This document shows positions 1 through 5,904 of a stretch of 6,095 nucleotides of DNA, in pieces. The position numbers and the translations under genes are program-made. How positions within the stretch are numbered: the stretch's first letter is position 1; each line of letters opens with the position of its first letter. Under the pieces are notes generated by a model, which saw nothing but the letters and a program-made list of their open reading frames with translations, was not told the DNA's origin and did no database searches. Origin of the DNA: Candidatus Rokuibacteriota bacterium (GTDB taxonomy: Bacteria > Methylomirabilota > Methylomirabilia > Rokubacteriales > CSP1-6); the NCBI GenBank assembly GCA_003221595.1, contig QHSM01000139.1:1-6095 (forward strand), read 5' to 3'.

Positions 1-1
1 C

Positions 2-193
2 GACCGCGCCCTCGCGTTCGTCGCATGCCGCGCCGCCGTGAAGGCCAACACGCCTCTGGCGCGCGAGGAGCTGGAGCGGCTGGTCGTCGAGCTGTCCGCC
101 ACGGAGACCCCGTACTTCTGTCCCCACGGCCGGCCCATCGTCAGCCGTGTCTCCCTCCACGACATCCGCCGCGAGCTCAAAAGAAACTGGTGA
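2..193 (+). CDS. mutL: DNA mismatch repair protein MutL, C-terminal end (5' truncated by window edge)
   Basis: This is the last 63 residues of MutL, the mismatch-repair protein that links MutS recognition to strand incision. Only part of the C-terminal dimerisation/endonuclease domain is present. The reading frame opens at base 2 and ends at TGA 191-193. Visible signatures are ACRAAVKAN (bases 23-49) and CPHGRP (bases 119-136). These correspond to the ACR and C-P-(N/H)-G-R-P motifs of endonuclease-type MutL proteins, which contribute Zn/metal ligands in the Bacillus and MLH1/PMS2-like enzymes; E. coli MutL lacks them. I infer that this organism nicks with MutL rather than with MutH. The terminal RRELKRNW stands where the family usually has an F-K-R ending, so Leu replaces the usual Phe. 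The metal-binding DQHAxxER motif lies upstream, outside the window. mutL directly before miaA is a widespread bacterial arrangement. Confidence 0.93.
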   Translation, partial: DRALAFVACRAAVKANTPLAREELERLVVELSATETPYFCPHGRPIVSRVSLHDIRRELKRNW

Positions 194-196
194 ACA

Positions 197-395
197 CAGA
201 CCGCAAACGCGGCAGCTCGGGCGCCGGTCCGGGGGCTGACTGGGGTCGAAGGGACCCGTTCCCTCCGCGTGGCGGCGGGCGACGTCGCGCCGGGATGGAG
301 CCCAGTCGCACAGGAGAAGCGAACGCGTGCCGCGTGGTCGTCTCGACCCCAGTCAGCCCCCGGACCGGCGCCCGAGCTGCCGGGATTTCGGGCTG
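197..395. repeat. Large intergenic inverted repeat, 40-bp perfect arms, 93-nt spacer
   Basis: Bases 210-249 are the exact reverse complement of bases 343-382, a 40-bp arm without a mismatch. Pairing continues outward to 197 and 395 with 4 mismatches in 13 positions, giving 49 pairs over 53. The perfect arms are about 79% G+C and the spacer is 250-342. The spacer holds a small hairpin (AGGGA 250-254 with TCCCT 260-264) and a 10-bp palindrome, GCGACGTCGC, at 279-288. The repeat begins 3 nt after the mutL stop and ends 14 nt before the miaA start, so it fills the intergenic region. The arms are far too long and too widely spaced for a standard intrinsic terminator, and no U-tract follows. The shape fits a MITE-like or other palindromic repeat, or an RNA structure between two transcription units. 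I see no convincing target-site duplication and no transposase. A weak -10-like TACACT lies at 398-403, just outside the right arm, without a recognisable -35. The repeat itself is certain; its nature is not. Confidence 0.96.
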
Positions 396-409
396 ATACA
401 CTGGGACGG

Positions 410-1357
410 ATGAGCGAGGACCTGAAGGTCCCCGTGGCCGTGATCGCGGGGCCCACCGGTGTCGGCAAGACCGCGGTCGCGGTCGCGCTGGCCCGCCTAG
501 TTCCGATCGAGGTGATCAGCGCCGACTCGCGGCAGGTCTATCGCGGCATGGACGCCGCGACGGGCAAGCCGTCGCTCGAGGCGCGGCGTGCCGTCGCCCA
601 CCACCTCATCGACGCCGTGGACCCCGACGACCGGTACCAGGCCGCGCGCTTTCGCCGCGACGCCGAGGACGCCATCGAGGCGATCCGGGCCCGTGGACGC
701 CTGCCCGTCGTCGTCGGCGGCACGGGGCTCTACATCCGGGCGCTCCTGCGCGGGCTCGATCCCGCGCCGCCGGCCGATCCCGAATTCCGGCTGGAGCTCG
801 CAGCGCTGGCCGCCCGCGAGGGCCGGCCGGCGCTCCACGCGCGCCTGAACGCAGAGGCTCCGGCCGTGGCGCGGCGGCTCCACCCGAACGATCACGTGCG
901 GGTCGTGCGCGCCCTCGAGGTGGCCCGCGCGGGCGGGAGCGTGTCGGCGCAGACGCGCTGGCGGGAACCCGGCGAGCGCTATCGGGTGACGTACTTCGGC
1001 CTCACCATGGACCGCCAGGCTCTGGCCCGTCGGCTCGAGTCGCGCGCGTCCGCGTTCGTCGCCGCCGGACTTGCCGCGGAAGTCGAGCGCCTGCTCGCAC
1101 GGGGCTACGACGCCTCGCTGCCGTCCATGCAATCGATCGGCTATCGCGAGTTCGCGCAGGTCGCGCACGGCGCCCTCTCGGTGCCCGAGGCCCTGCGCCT
1201 CATGCAGCGCGACACCGTGCGGTACGCCAAGCGTCAGTGGACGTGGTTCGCGCGCGAGCCGGAGATCGCCTGGATCGACGTCGAGAAGCTCGGGGGAGCC
1301 GAGCGCGTGGCCGACGAGATCGCTCCCCAGCTGGAACGGAGCCTGGCCGGCCGGTGA
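410..1357 (+). CDS. miaA: tRNA dimethylallyltransferase MiaA
   Basis: MiaA transfers a dimethylallyl group from DMAPP to N6 of A37 in tRNAs that read UNN codons, the first step towards (m)s2i6A; it acts in the cytoplasm. The protein is 315 residues, the usual family length. Visible motifs are the P-loop GPTGVGKT (14-21), SADSRQVYRGMD (37-48) with the conserved Asp39, TGKP (51-54), HHLID (64-68), GGTGLYIRALL (103-113), PNDHVRVVRALEV (159-171), SMQSIGYRE (239-247) and the C-terminal RYAKRQWTWF (271-280). ATG 410 is chosen because it places the P-loop at the normal distance from the N-terminus and has a GGGA at 403-406 in Shine-Dalgarno position. The frame is open further upstream to GTG 269, but that extension is encoded by the inverted repeat and adds nothing family-like. 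miaA probably opens the operon, and its stop overlaps the hflX start by 4 nt. Confidence 0.97.
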   Translation: MSEDLKVPVAVIAGPTGVGKTAVAVALARLVPIEVISADSRQVYRGMDAATGKPSLEARRAVAHHLIDAVDPDDRYQAARFRRDAEDAIEAIRARGRLPVVVGGTGLYIRALLRGLDPAPPADPEFRLELAALAAREGRPALHARLNAEAPAVARRLHPNDHVRVVRALEVARAGGSVSAQTRWREPGERYRVTYFGLTMDRQALARRLESRASAFVAAGLAAEVERLLARGYDASLPSMQSIGYREFAQVAHGALSVPEALRLMQRDTVRYAKRQWTWFAREPEIAWIDVEKLGGAERVADEIAPQLERSLAGR

Positions 1358-2649
1358 GGCGCACGGGAAACGGAACCCGCAACGGCCAGGAGCGCGCTGT
1401 CATCGGCGCGCTGCGGCGGCCCTCGCAGCGCCGCTCCGAGGTCGACGAGTCGCTCGAGGAGCTGGCGGGGCTGGTGGTGGCGGCCGGGGGCACCGTCGTC
1501 GGCCGCGTCACGCAGGAGCGGCCGGCGCCGACGCCGGCCCTCTACTTCGGGCGCGGCAAGGTCGAGGAGATCGGCGCCGCCGCCCGCGCAGCATCTGCCG
1601 ACCTTTTCGTCTCCGACGATCAGCTTTCGCCGATCCAGGAGCGCAACATCTCCGAGGCGCTCGGCATCAAGGTCATCGACCGGACCGCGCTGATCCTCGA
1701 CATCTTCGCCCAGCGCGCGCGCACGGCCGAGGGCAAGCTGCAGGTCGAGCTCGCGCAGCTCACGTATCTGCTGCCGCGACTGATCGGGCAGTGGACCCAC
1801 CTCGAGCGTCTGGGCGGCGGCATCGGCACGCGGGGCCCCGGCGAGACGCAGCTCGAATCGGACCGTCGGGTGATCCGGCGCAAGGTCATGCAGATTCGCC
1901 GGCAGCTCGAGGGCGTGCAGGTGCATCGCCGCCTGCAGCGCCAAGGACGCCGCAAGTCGGGTGTCCCGGTGGTCGCGCTCGTCGGATACACGAACGCGGG
2001 GAAGACGACGCTCCTCAATCGGCTCGCCGGCGCCCAGCTGACCGCGGCGGACCGGCTGTTCGTGACGCTCGATCCCGCGGCGCGCCTGGTCCATCCGGTC
2101 GGCGGCCGGCCGTTCATCATGACCGATACAGTCGGGTTCATTCGCAAGCTTCCCCACGAGCTGGTGGCCGCATTTCGCGCGACGCTCGAGGAGCTGGCCG
2201 ACGCCGACGTGCTGCTGCACGTCGTGGACACGAGCCATCCGGCGATGGACGAGCACATGCGGGCGGTCGCCGATCTCCTGCGCGAGCTCGGGGTCGCCGA
2301 TCGTCCGACGGTGCTGGCGCTGAACAAGGTCGATCGGCTCGATACCGACCCGGCGCCGCTCGTGGCCCGGCGCGACGGCGTCGCCATCTCGGCCGCCGCG
2401 GGCACCGGCCTGGACGCGCTCCAGGCCGCGATCGAGCGCGCCCTGCCGCCGGTCGGCAACGTGACGCTCCGGATTCCACACGCCGACGGCACCGCGGTGG
2501 GGCTCTGCTACGAGCGCGGCCGCGTGCTCGCGCGCCGCGACGGCCCCGGCTACGTCGAGCTCGACGCCGATCTGCCGATCGGGCTACTCCGGAGCCTGGC
2601 GCGCTACCGCGTCGCCGAGTCCCCGTCCGTCCTCGGGATGGTAGACTGA
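1354..2649 (+). CDS. hflX: GTPase HflX (ribosome-associated, 50S-binding)
   Basis: HflX is a translational GTPase that binds the large ribosomal subunit and splits stalled or hibernating 70S ribosomes, notably under heat stress in E. coli. The protein is 431 residues. The N-terminal HflX domain carries YFGRGKVEEI (64-73). A charged helical linker follows, with ELAQLTYLLPRL and the glycine-rich GGGIGTRGPGETQLE (154-168) typical of the family. The G domain shows G1 GYTNAGKT (211-218), a G2-region FVTLDPA (236-242), G3 DTVGF (258-262), G4 NKVD (324-327) and G5 SA (346-347). A short C-terminal domain ends at 431. I chose GTG 1354 because it overlaps the miaA stop as GTGA and gives a normal family length. 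The frame is open back to ATG 1237, but that 39-residue Arg-rich extension lies inside miaA and looks like a shadow. A GGAG at 1338-1341 is a rather distant Shine-Dalgarno. hfq, often found between miaA and hflX, is missing. Confidence 0.96.
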   Translation: MRRTGNGTRNGQERAVIGALRRPSQRRSEVDESLEELAGLVVAAGGTVVGRVTQERPAPTPALYFGRGKVEEIGAAARAASADLFVSDDQLSPIQERNISEALGIKVIDRTALILDIFAQRARTAEGKLQVELAQLTYLLPRLIGQWTHLERLGGGIGTRGPGETQLESDRRVIRRKVMQIRRQLEGVQVHRRLQRQGRRKSGVPVVALVGYTNAGKTTLLNRLAGAQLTAADRLFVTLDPAARLVHPVGGRPFIMTDTVGFIRKLPHELVAAFRATLEELADADVLLHVVDTSHPAMDEHMRAVADLLRELGVADRPTVLALNKVDRLDTDPAPLVARRDGVAISAAAGTGLDALQAAIERALPPVGNVTLRIPHADGTAVGLCYERGRVLARRDGPGYVELDADLPIGLLRSLARYRVAESPSVLGMVD

Positions 2650-2657
2650 GCGCCCCC

Positions 2658-3230
2658 ATGGGACTCGCCAACTGGTTGACGATCATCCGGATATTGCTGA
2701 TCCCCGTGTTCGTGACGCTGCTCGTCTACCGGCGCCCCGGACCGGCGCTACTCGTCTTCGGCGCCGCCGCGTTCACCGATCTGCTGGACGGCTGGGCGGC
2801 GCGCCACTGGAAGGACGAGAGCACGCTCGGCGCGTTCCTCGACCCGATGGCGGACAAGCTCCTGCTCACGGCGTCGTTCATCACGCTGACGTACCTCAAG
2901 GCGCTGCCGTTCTGGATCGCCGCCGTCGTCATCAGCCGCGACGTCATCCTGGTGACCGGAACGCTCCTCATCTACATGCTCGGCGGTCGCATCCATCCGC
3001 ATCCGACGTGGGCGGGGAAGGCGGCGACGTTCTTCCAGGTCCTCACGGTGCTCACCGGCTTGCTGGCGCGCTTCTTCCAGGTCCAGCTCGCCCCACGGCC
3101 GATGCTCTGGCTCGCGGCCGGTTTCACGATCATCTCGGGGCTTCAGTACATCGTCCAGGGTATGCGCTTCCTCAACTCCTCTCCCGGCGTGGAGCGGGAG
3201 GACTCTCCTGAAGACGCTCTCTATCGCTGA
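2658..3230 (+). CDS. pgsA: CDP-diacylglycerol--glycerol-3-phosphate 3-phosphatidyltransferase
   Basis: This integral membrane enzyme condenses CDP-diacylglycerol with glycerol-3-phosphate to give phosphatidylglycerophosphate, the committed step to phosphatidylglycerol and cardiolipin. The protein is 190 residues, normal for the family. The complete CDP-alcohol phosphotransferase signature D-x2-DG-x2-AR-x8-G-x3-D-x3-D is present, with D41, D44, G45, A48, R49, G58, D62 and D66. The N-terminus NWLTIIRILLIPVF (5-18) is typical of PgsA, as are SRD (93-95) and GKAATFFQ (120-127). About five or six hydrophobic segments are visible, near 7-23, 30-40, 68-92, 96-108, 124-140 and 149-167. ATG 2658 follows the hflX stop by 8 nt. 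No clear Shine-Dalgarno precedes it, so translation is probably coupled to hflX. The exact alcohol substrate is inferred from overall resemblance; a related CDP-alcohol phosphotransferase cannot be excluded. Confidence 0.92.
   Translation: MGLANWLTIIRILLIPVFVTLLVYRRPGPALLVFGAAAFTDLLDGWAARHWKDESTLGAFLDPMADKLLLTASFITLTYLKALPFWIAAVVISRDVILVTGTLLIYMLGGRIHPHPTWAGKAATFFQVLTVLTGLLARFFQVQLAPRPMLWLAAGFTIISGLQYIVQGMRFLNSSPGVEREDSPEDALYR
3196..3210 (+). promoter_or_regulatory. Strong Shine-Dalgarno followed by a possible CTG start codon
   Basis: GGGAGGA at 3196-3202 is the best anti-SD match noticed among the gene junctions in the window. It sits 6 nt (from the GGAGG core) before a CTG at 3208-3210 that is in frame with the DUF512 gene at 3241. 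The frame is open from this CTG to GTG 3241, adding 11 residues (LKTLSIAEPSG). Initiation here would overlap the end of pgsA by 23 nt. GTG 3241 has only a weak purine stretch before it. The match may also be chance, because these bases encode pgsA residues. Confidence 0.4.
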
Positions 3231-3240
3231 GCCGAGCGGC

Positions 3241-4533
3241 GTGACCGTGGCCGCCGTGCGGCCGAGATCGCCGGCGGCCGCGGCGGGGCTCGCCCGGGGC
3301 GACCGGATCGTGGCGGTGAACGGGCACCGGCTCCGGGACGTGATCGACTTTCACTTTCACGCCGGGGACGAGCGACTCGAGCTGGCCGTCGAGCGCGACG
3401 GCGTCGCCGTCTCGCGGTGGCTCGATCGCCGCGGAGCCGATCTCGGGCTCGAGCTGGCGGCGCCCCGACCCGGCGACATCGCGACGTGCGCCAACAAGTG
3501 CGTCTTCTGCTTCATCCACCAGCTGCCCCGGGGAATGCGCAAGAGCCTCTACGTGAAGGACGACGACTATCGCCTGTCGTTCCTGCACGGAAACTACATC
3601 ACGCTCAGCGACCTGGACGAAGCCGCGTTCGAGCGGATCCTCGAGCAGCGCCTCTCGCCGCTCTACGTCTCCGTTCACGCCACCGATCCCGAGCTGCGGC
3701 ACGCGCTGCTCGGCCGGCCGCGCCACTCGGTCGAGATCCTGCCGCGGCTCGAGCGCCTCGCCAAGGCGGGGATCCGCGTGCACGCGCAGATCGTCCTCTG
3801 CCCCGGCCTCAACGACGGGCCGCACCTGGAGCGGACGCTGTTCGAGCTGGCGCCGCTCCATCCCGGTGTCGCGACGACCGCGATCGTCCCGGTGGGCCTC
3901 ACGCGCCATCGCGAGCGGCTGCCGACGCTCCGGAGCCTGACGCCGGTGGAAGCGCGCGCGCTGATCGCGACGATCGAGGGGTGGCAAGCACGGTGGCTCG
4001 CGGAGCTCGGCAGCCGCTTCGTGTTCCTCGGCGACGAGATCTATCTGCTGGCCGGTCTGCCGTTGCCGCCGGCCGCGGCGTACGAGGGCTTTCCAATCGC
4101 CGAGGATGGGATCGGCCTGGTGCGCCGGTTCGAGGACGGCTTCGCGCGCACGATGGCCCGGGCGCGGAAGCCCATTCCGAGCCGAGCGGTGACCCTGGTG
4201 AGCGGGGAGATGTTCGCCCCGCGGCTGGTCTCGCTGCTCGGCCGCGCGGGAATCGACACGGCGACGGTCCGCGTCGCCGCCGTACCCAACGACTTCTTCG
4301 GCCGGGCGATCGGCGTGGCGGGGCTCCTGACCGGTCGCGACATCCAGCGCTGCCTCACCGCGCGGCCGGACCTCGGCCGGGCGGTGCTGGTACCCTCGGT
4401 GGCCCTGCGCGACGTCGACGGCGTGTTCCTCGACGACCAGACTCCCGCGGACCTCGCGCGTGATCTCGGCGTGCCGGTGCGGGTCGTGGCGCCGACGCCG
4501 AGCGCGCTGCTCAAGGCGCTGCGCGACGCCTGA
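3241..4533 (+). CDS. PDZ/radical-SAM DUF512 family protein, function unknown
   Basis: A conserved but poorly characterised Fe-S protein of 430 residues from GTG 3241. An N-terminal PDZ-like region comes first: SPAAAAGLARGDRIVAVNG, about residues 10-28. A radical-SAM-type cluster motif follows, CANKCVFC (83-90), with Cys83, Cys87 and Cys90 in CX3CX2C spacing. Next come the family-typical stretches FIHQLPRGMRKSLYVKDDDY (91-110) and SFLHGNYITL (113-122), then VLCPGLND (185-192) with Cys187. The C-terminal DUF512 part has FPIAEDGIGL (284-293), SGEMFAP (321-327), NDFFG (350-354), GLLTGRDI and VFLDD. From family knowledge, members are annotated as putative Fe-S oxidoreductases; substrate and product are unknown. 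Its place just upstream of der recalls clostridial genomes, where the same pair is followed by plsY and gpsA. The start is uncertain: CTG 3208, behind a near-perfect Shine-Dalgarno, would add 11 residues. The family call is firm; any function is not. Confidence 0.9.
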   Translation: MTVAAVRPRSPAAAAGLARGDRIVAVNGHRLRDVIDFHFHAGDERLELAVERDGVAVSRWLDRRGADLGLELAAPRPGDIATCANKCVFCFIHQLPRGMRKSLYVKDDDYRLSFLHGNYITLSDLDEAAFERILEQRLSPLYVSVHATDPELRHALLGRPRHSVEILPRLERLAKAGIRVHAQIVLCPGLNDGPHLERTLFELAPLHPGVATTAIVPVGLTRHRERLPTLRSLTPVEARALIATIEGWQARWLAELGSRFVFLGDEIYLLAGLPLPPAAAYEGFPIAEDGIGLVRRFEDGFARTMARARKPIPSRAVTLVSGEMFAPRLVSLLGRAGIDTATVRVAAVPNDFFGRAIGVAGLLTGRDIQRCLTARPDLGRAVLVPSVALRDVDGVFLDDQTPADLARDLGVPVRVVAPTPSALLKALRDA

Positions 4534-4543
4534 GCCGATGGCC

Positions 4544-4557
4544 GCTCGAAGTCGAGC
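4544..4557 (+). repeat. Small inverted repeat touching the der start codon
   Basis: GCTCGA (4544-4549) and TCGAGC (4552-4557) are exact reverse complements separated by 2 nt, and the second arm abuts the der ATG at 4558. This 6-bp stem occupies the place where a ribosome binding site would be expected, and no clear Shine-Dalgarno is visible in the 24-nt DUF512-der gap. A 2-nt loop is sterically poor, so as an RNA hairpin it would lose a pair. GC-rich sequence yields such repeats by chance, so function is doubtful. Confidence 0.3.
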
Positions 4558-5904
4558 ATGATCCGTCCGATCATCGCGATCGTGGGACGTCCCAACGTCG
4601 GCAAGTCGACGCTCTTCAACCGTCTTGTCGGCTGGCGCCGGGCGCTCGTGCGTGACACGCCGGGCGTGACGCGCGACCGGCTCTACGGGCGCGTCAGCTT
4701 CGAGCGCTGGCAAGCGACGGTGATCGACACGGGCGGCTTCGATCCGTCGTCCCAGGAGCCCCTGATCGAGGGCGTCCGCCGCCAGGTGCTCACCGCCGTG
4801 GACGAGGCGGACCTGGTCCTGTTCGTCGTCGATGCGCGTGACGGTGCGACGGCGCTCGACCTCGAGATCGCCGGCATCCTCCGGCGCGCGGACCGGGTCG
4901 TGGTGCTGGCGGCGAACAAGGTCGACGCCGGCGCGCAGGAGTCCGCGCTGCCGGAGCTGTACCGGCTGGGCTGCGGCGATCCGGTTCCGATCTCGGCCGA
5001 GCATGGACGCGGCGTTGCCGAGCTCGTGGAGGTGTTGCGCGGCCGCGCGCCGGCGCCGGCCGCTTCGGCCTCGACGTCGGCCGCACCCGTCCACGTCGCC
5101 GTCGTGGGACGACCGAACGTCGGCAAGTCGTCCCTGGTGAACGCGATGATCGGGGCCGAGCGCGTGCTCGTCCACGAGGCGCCCGGAACGACGCGCGACG
5201 CGGTCGACACGACGCTCGTCTACGAGGGGCGTACCTACGTGCTCGTCGACACGGCAGGCATCCGGCGCAAGGGGCGCGTGCAGGAGACCCTCGAGAAGCT
5301 CGCCGTCGTGATGGCGCTCAAGAGTCTCGAGCGGTGCGAGGTGGCGCTGGTGGTGGTCGACGCCACGGAGGGCGTGGCGGCCCAGGACGCGCACATCGCC
5401 GGCTATGCCAACGAGGCCGGCCGGGCCGCCGTCGTCGTCGTCAACAAGTGGGACCTGGTGCCCCACGGGATGGTCCGGAAGGCCGAGGTCGTCGAGCAGA
5501 TCAGCGAGCGGCTGCCCTTTCTCGACTACGCGCCCGTGTGCTTCACGTCGGCCACGCGGCCCGAGGGAATTCCCGAGCTCTTCGACACGATCGACCAGGT
5601 GGCCGCGGAGGCCAAGCGGCGGATTCCCGGCGACGCGGTGACGCAGGCCCTGCGCGCCGCGATCGCCCGGCGCCCGGTGTCGCTGCGGGGCGACGCGCTG
5701 ACCATCCAGTCCGCCTCACAGGTGGCCATCCAGCCTCCGACCTTCGCGCTGCGCGTGAATCGGCCCGACGAGATCCATTTCTCCTACGCGCGGTACCTCG
5801 TGAAGTCTCTGCGCCACGCGTTCGGACTGGCGGGTTCTCCGATCCGGCTGTCGCTCAGAAAGGCGACCAAGTCGAGGACGCGGGCGAGGCGAGTGCGCCG
5901 GTGA
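4558..5904 (+). CDS. der: Ribosome biogenesis GTPase Der (EngA)
   Basis: Der is the essential double-GTPase that assists maturation of the 50S subunit. The protein is 448 residues, the usual length. G domain 1 has GRPNVGKST (10-18), the G2 threonine within PGVTRD (35-40), DTGGF (57-61), NKVD (120-123) and SA (146-147). An Ala/Pro/Ser-rich linker covers about 164-177. G domain 2 has GRPNVGKSS (184-192), GTTRD (210-214), DTAGI (231-235), NKWD (296-299) and SA (331-332). The KH-like C-terminal domain spans roughly 352-448, with PPTFALRVN, SYARYLVKSLRHAFG and GSPIRLSLR. It ends in a very basic tail, which suits RNA binding. All GTPase motifs look intact. ATG 4558 is chosen because the first P-loop starts at residue 10, as in the family; the nearby ATG 4538 is out of frame. 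The coding DNA around the two P-loops (about 4582-4608 and 5104-5130) is nearly identical, reflecting the old domain duplication. The stop overlaps the next ORF as GTGA. Confidence 0.98.
   Translation: MIRPIIAIVGRPNVGKSTLFNRLVGWRRALVRDTPGVTRDRLYGRVSFERWQATVIDTGGFDPSSQEPLIEGVRRQVLTAVDEADLVLFVVDARDGATALDLEIAGILRRADRVVVLAANKVDAGAQESALPELYRLGCGDPVPISAEHGRGVAELVEVLRGRAPAPAASASTSAAPVHVAVVGRPNVGKSSLVNAMIGAERVLVHEAPGTTRDAVDTTLVYEGRTYVLVDTAGIRRKGRVQETLEKLAVVMALKSLERCEVALVVVDATEGVAAQDAHIAGYANEAGRAAVVVVNKWDLVPHGMVRKAEVVEQISERLPFLDYAPVCFTSATRPEGIPELFDTIDQVAAEAKRRIPGDAVTQALRAAIARRPVSLRGDALTIQSASQVAIQPPTFALRVNRPDEIHFSYARYLVKSLRHAFGLAGSPIRLSLRKATKSRTRARRVRR

Noticed and set aside
210..382. Intrinsic transcription terminator
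   Set aside because: A 93-nt spacer and 40-bp stem are unlike a Rho-independent terminator, and no T-run follows the right arm.
25..401. Small open frames on both strands across the mutL end and the intergenic repeat
   Set aside because: They partly overlap mutL in another frame and share the peptide RPQSAPGPAPELP only because they read opposite arms of the inverted repeat.
269..409. 47-residue N-terminal extension of MiaA from GTG 269
   Set aside because: It is encoded by the spacer and right arm of the inverted repeat and has no MiaA-like residues. ATG 410 puts the P-loop at the normal position.
1234..2481. Antisense open frame opposite hflX (415 codons)
   Set aside because: A shadow of hflX with no recognisable motif and low-complexity basic composition; the + strand gene has all GTPase motifs.
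1071..2657. Forward open frame running through miaA and hflX into the pgsA frame (about 529 extra codons)
   Set aside because: The upstream part is Arg/Ala/Pro-rich out-of-frame translation of miaA and hflX. Only the 190 residues from ATG 2658 match the PgsA family.
4582..5130. Near-identical DNA around the two P-loops of der as a recent duplication
   Set aside because: The similarity is confined to the GRPNVGKS coding stretch and is the normal tandem G-domain architecture of Der.
3172..5466. Very long antisense open frame (764 codons) across the DUF512 gene and der
   Set aside because: It lies opposite two firmly identified genes, and its sequence is rich in Arg, His, Asp and Val with no family-like motif. 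Long antisense frames are expected in GC-rich coding DNA.
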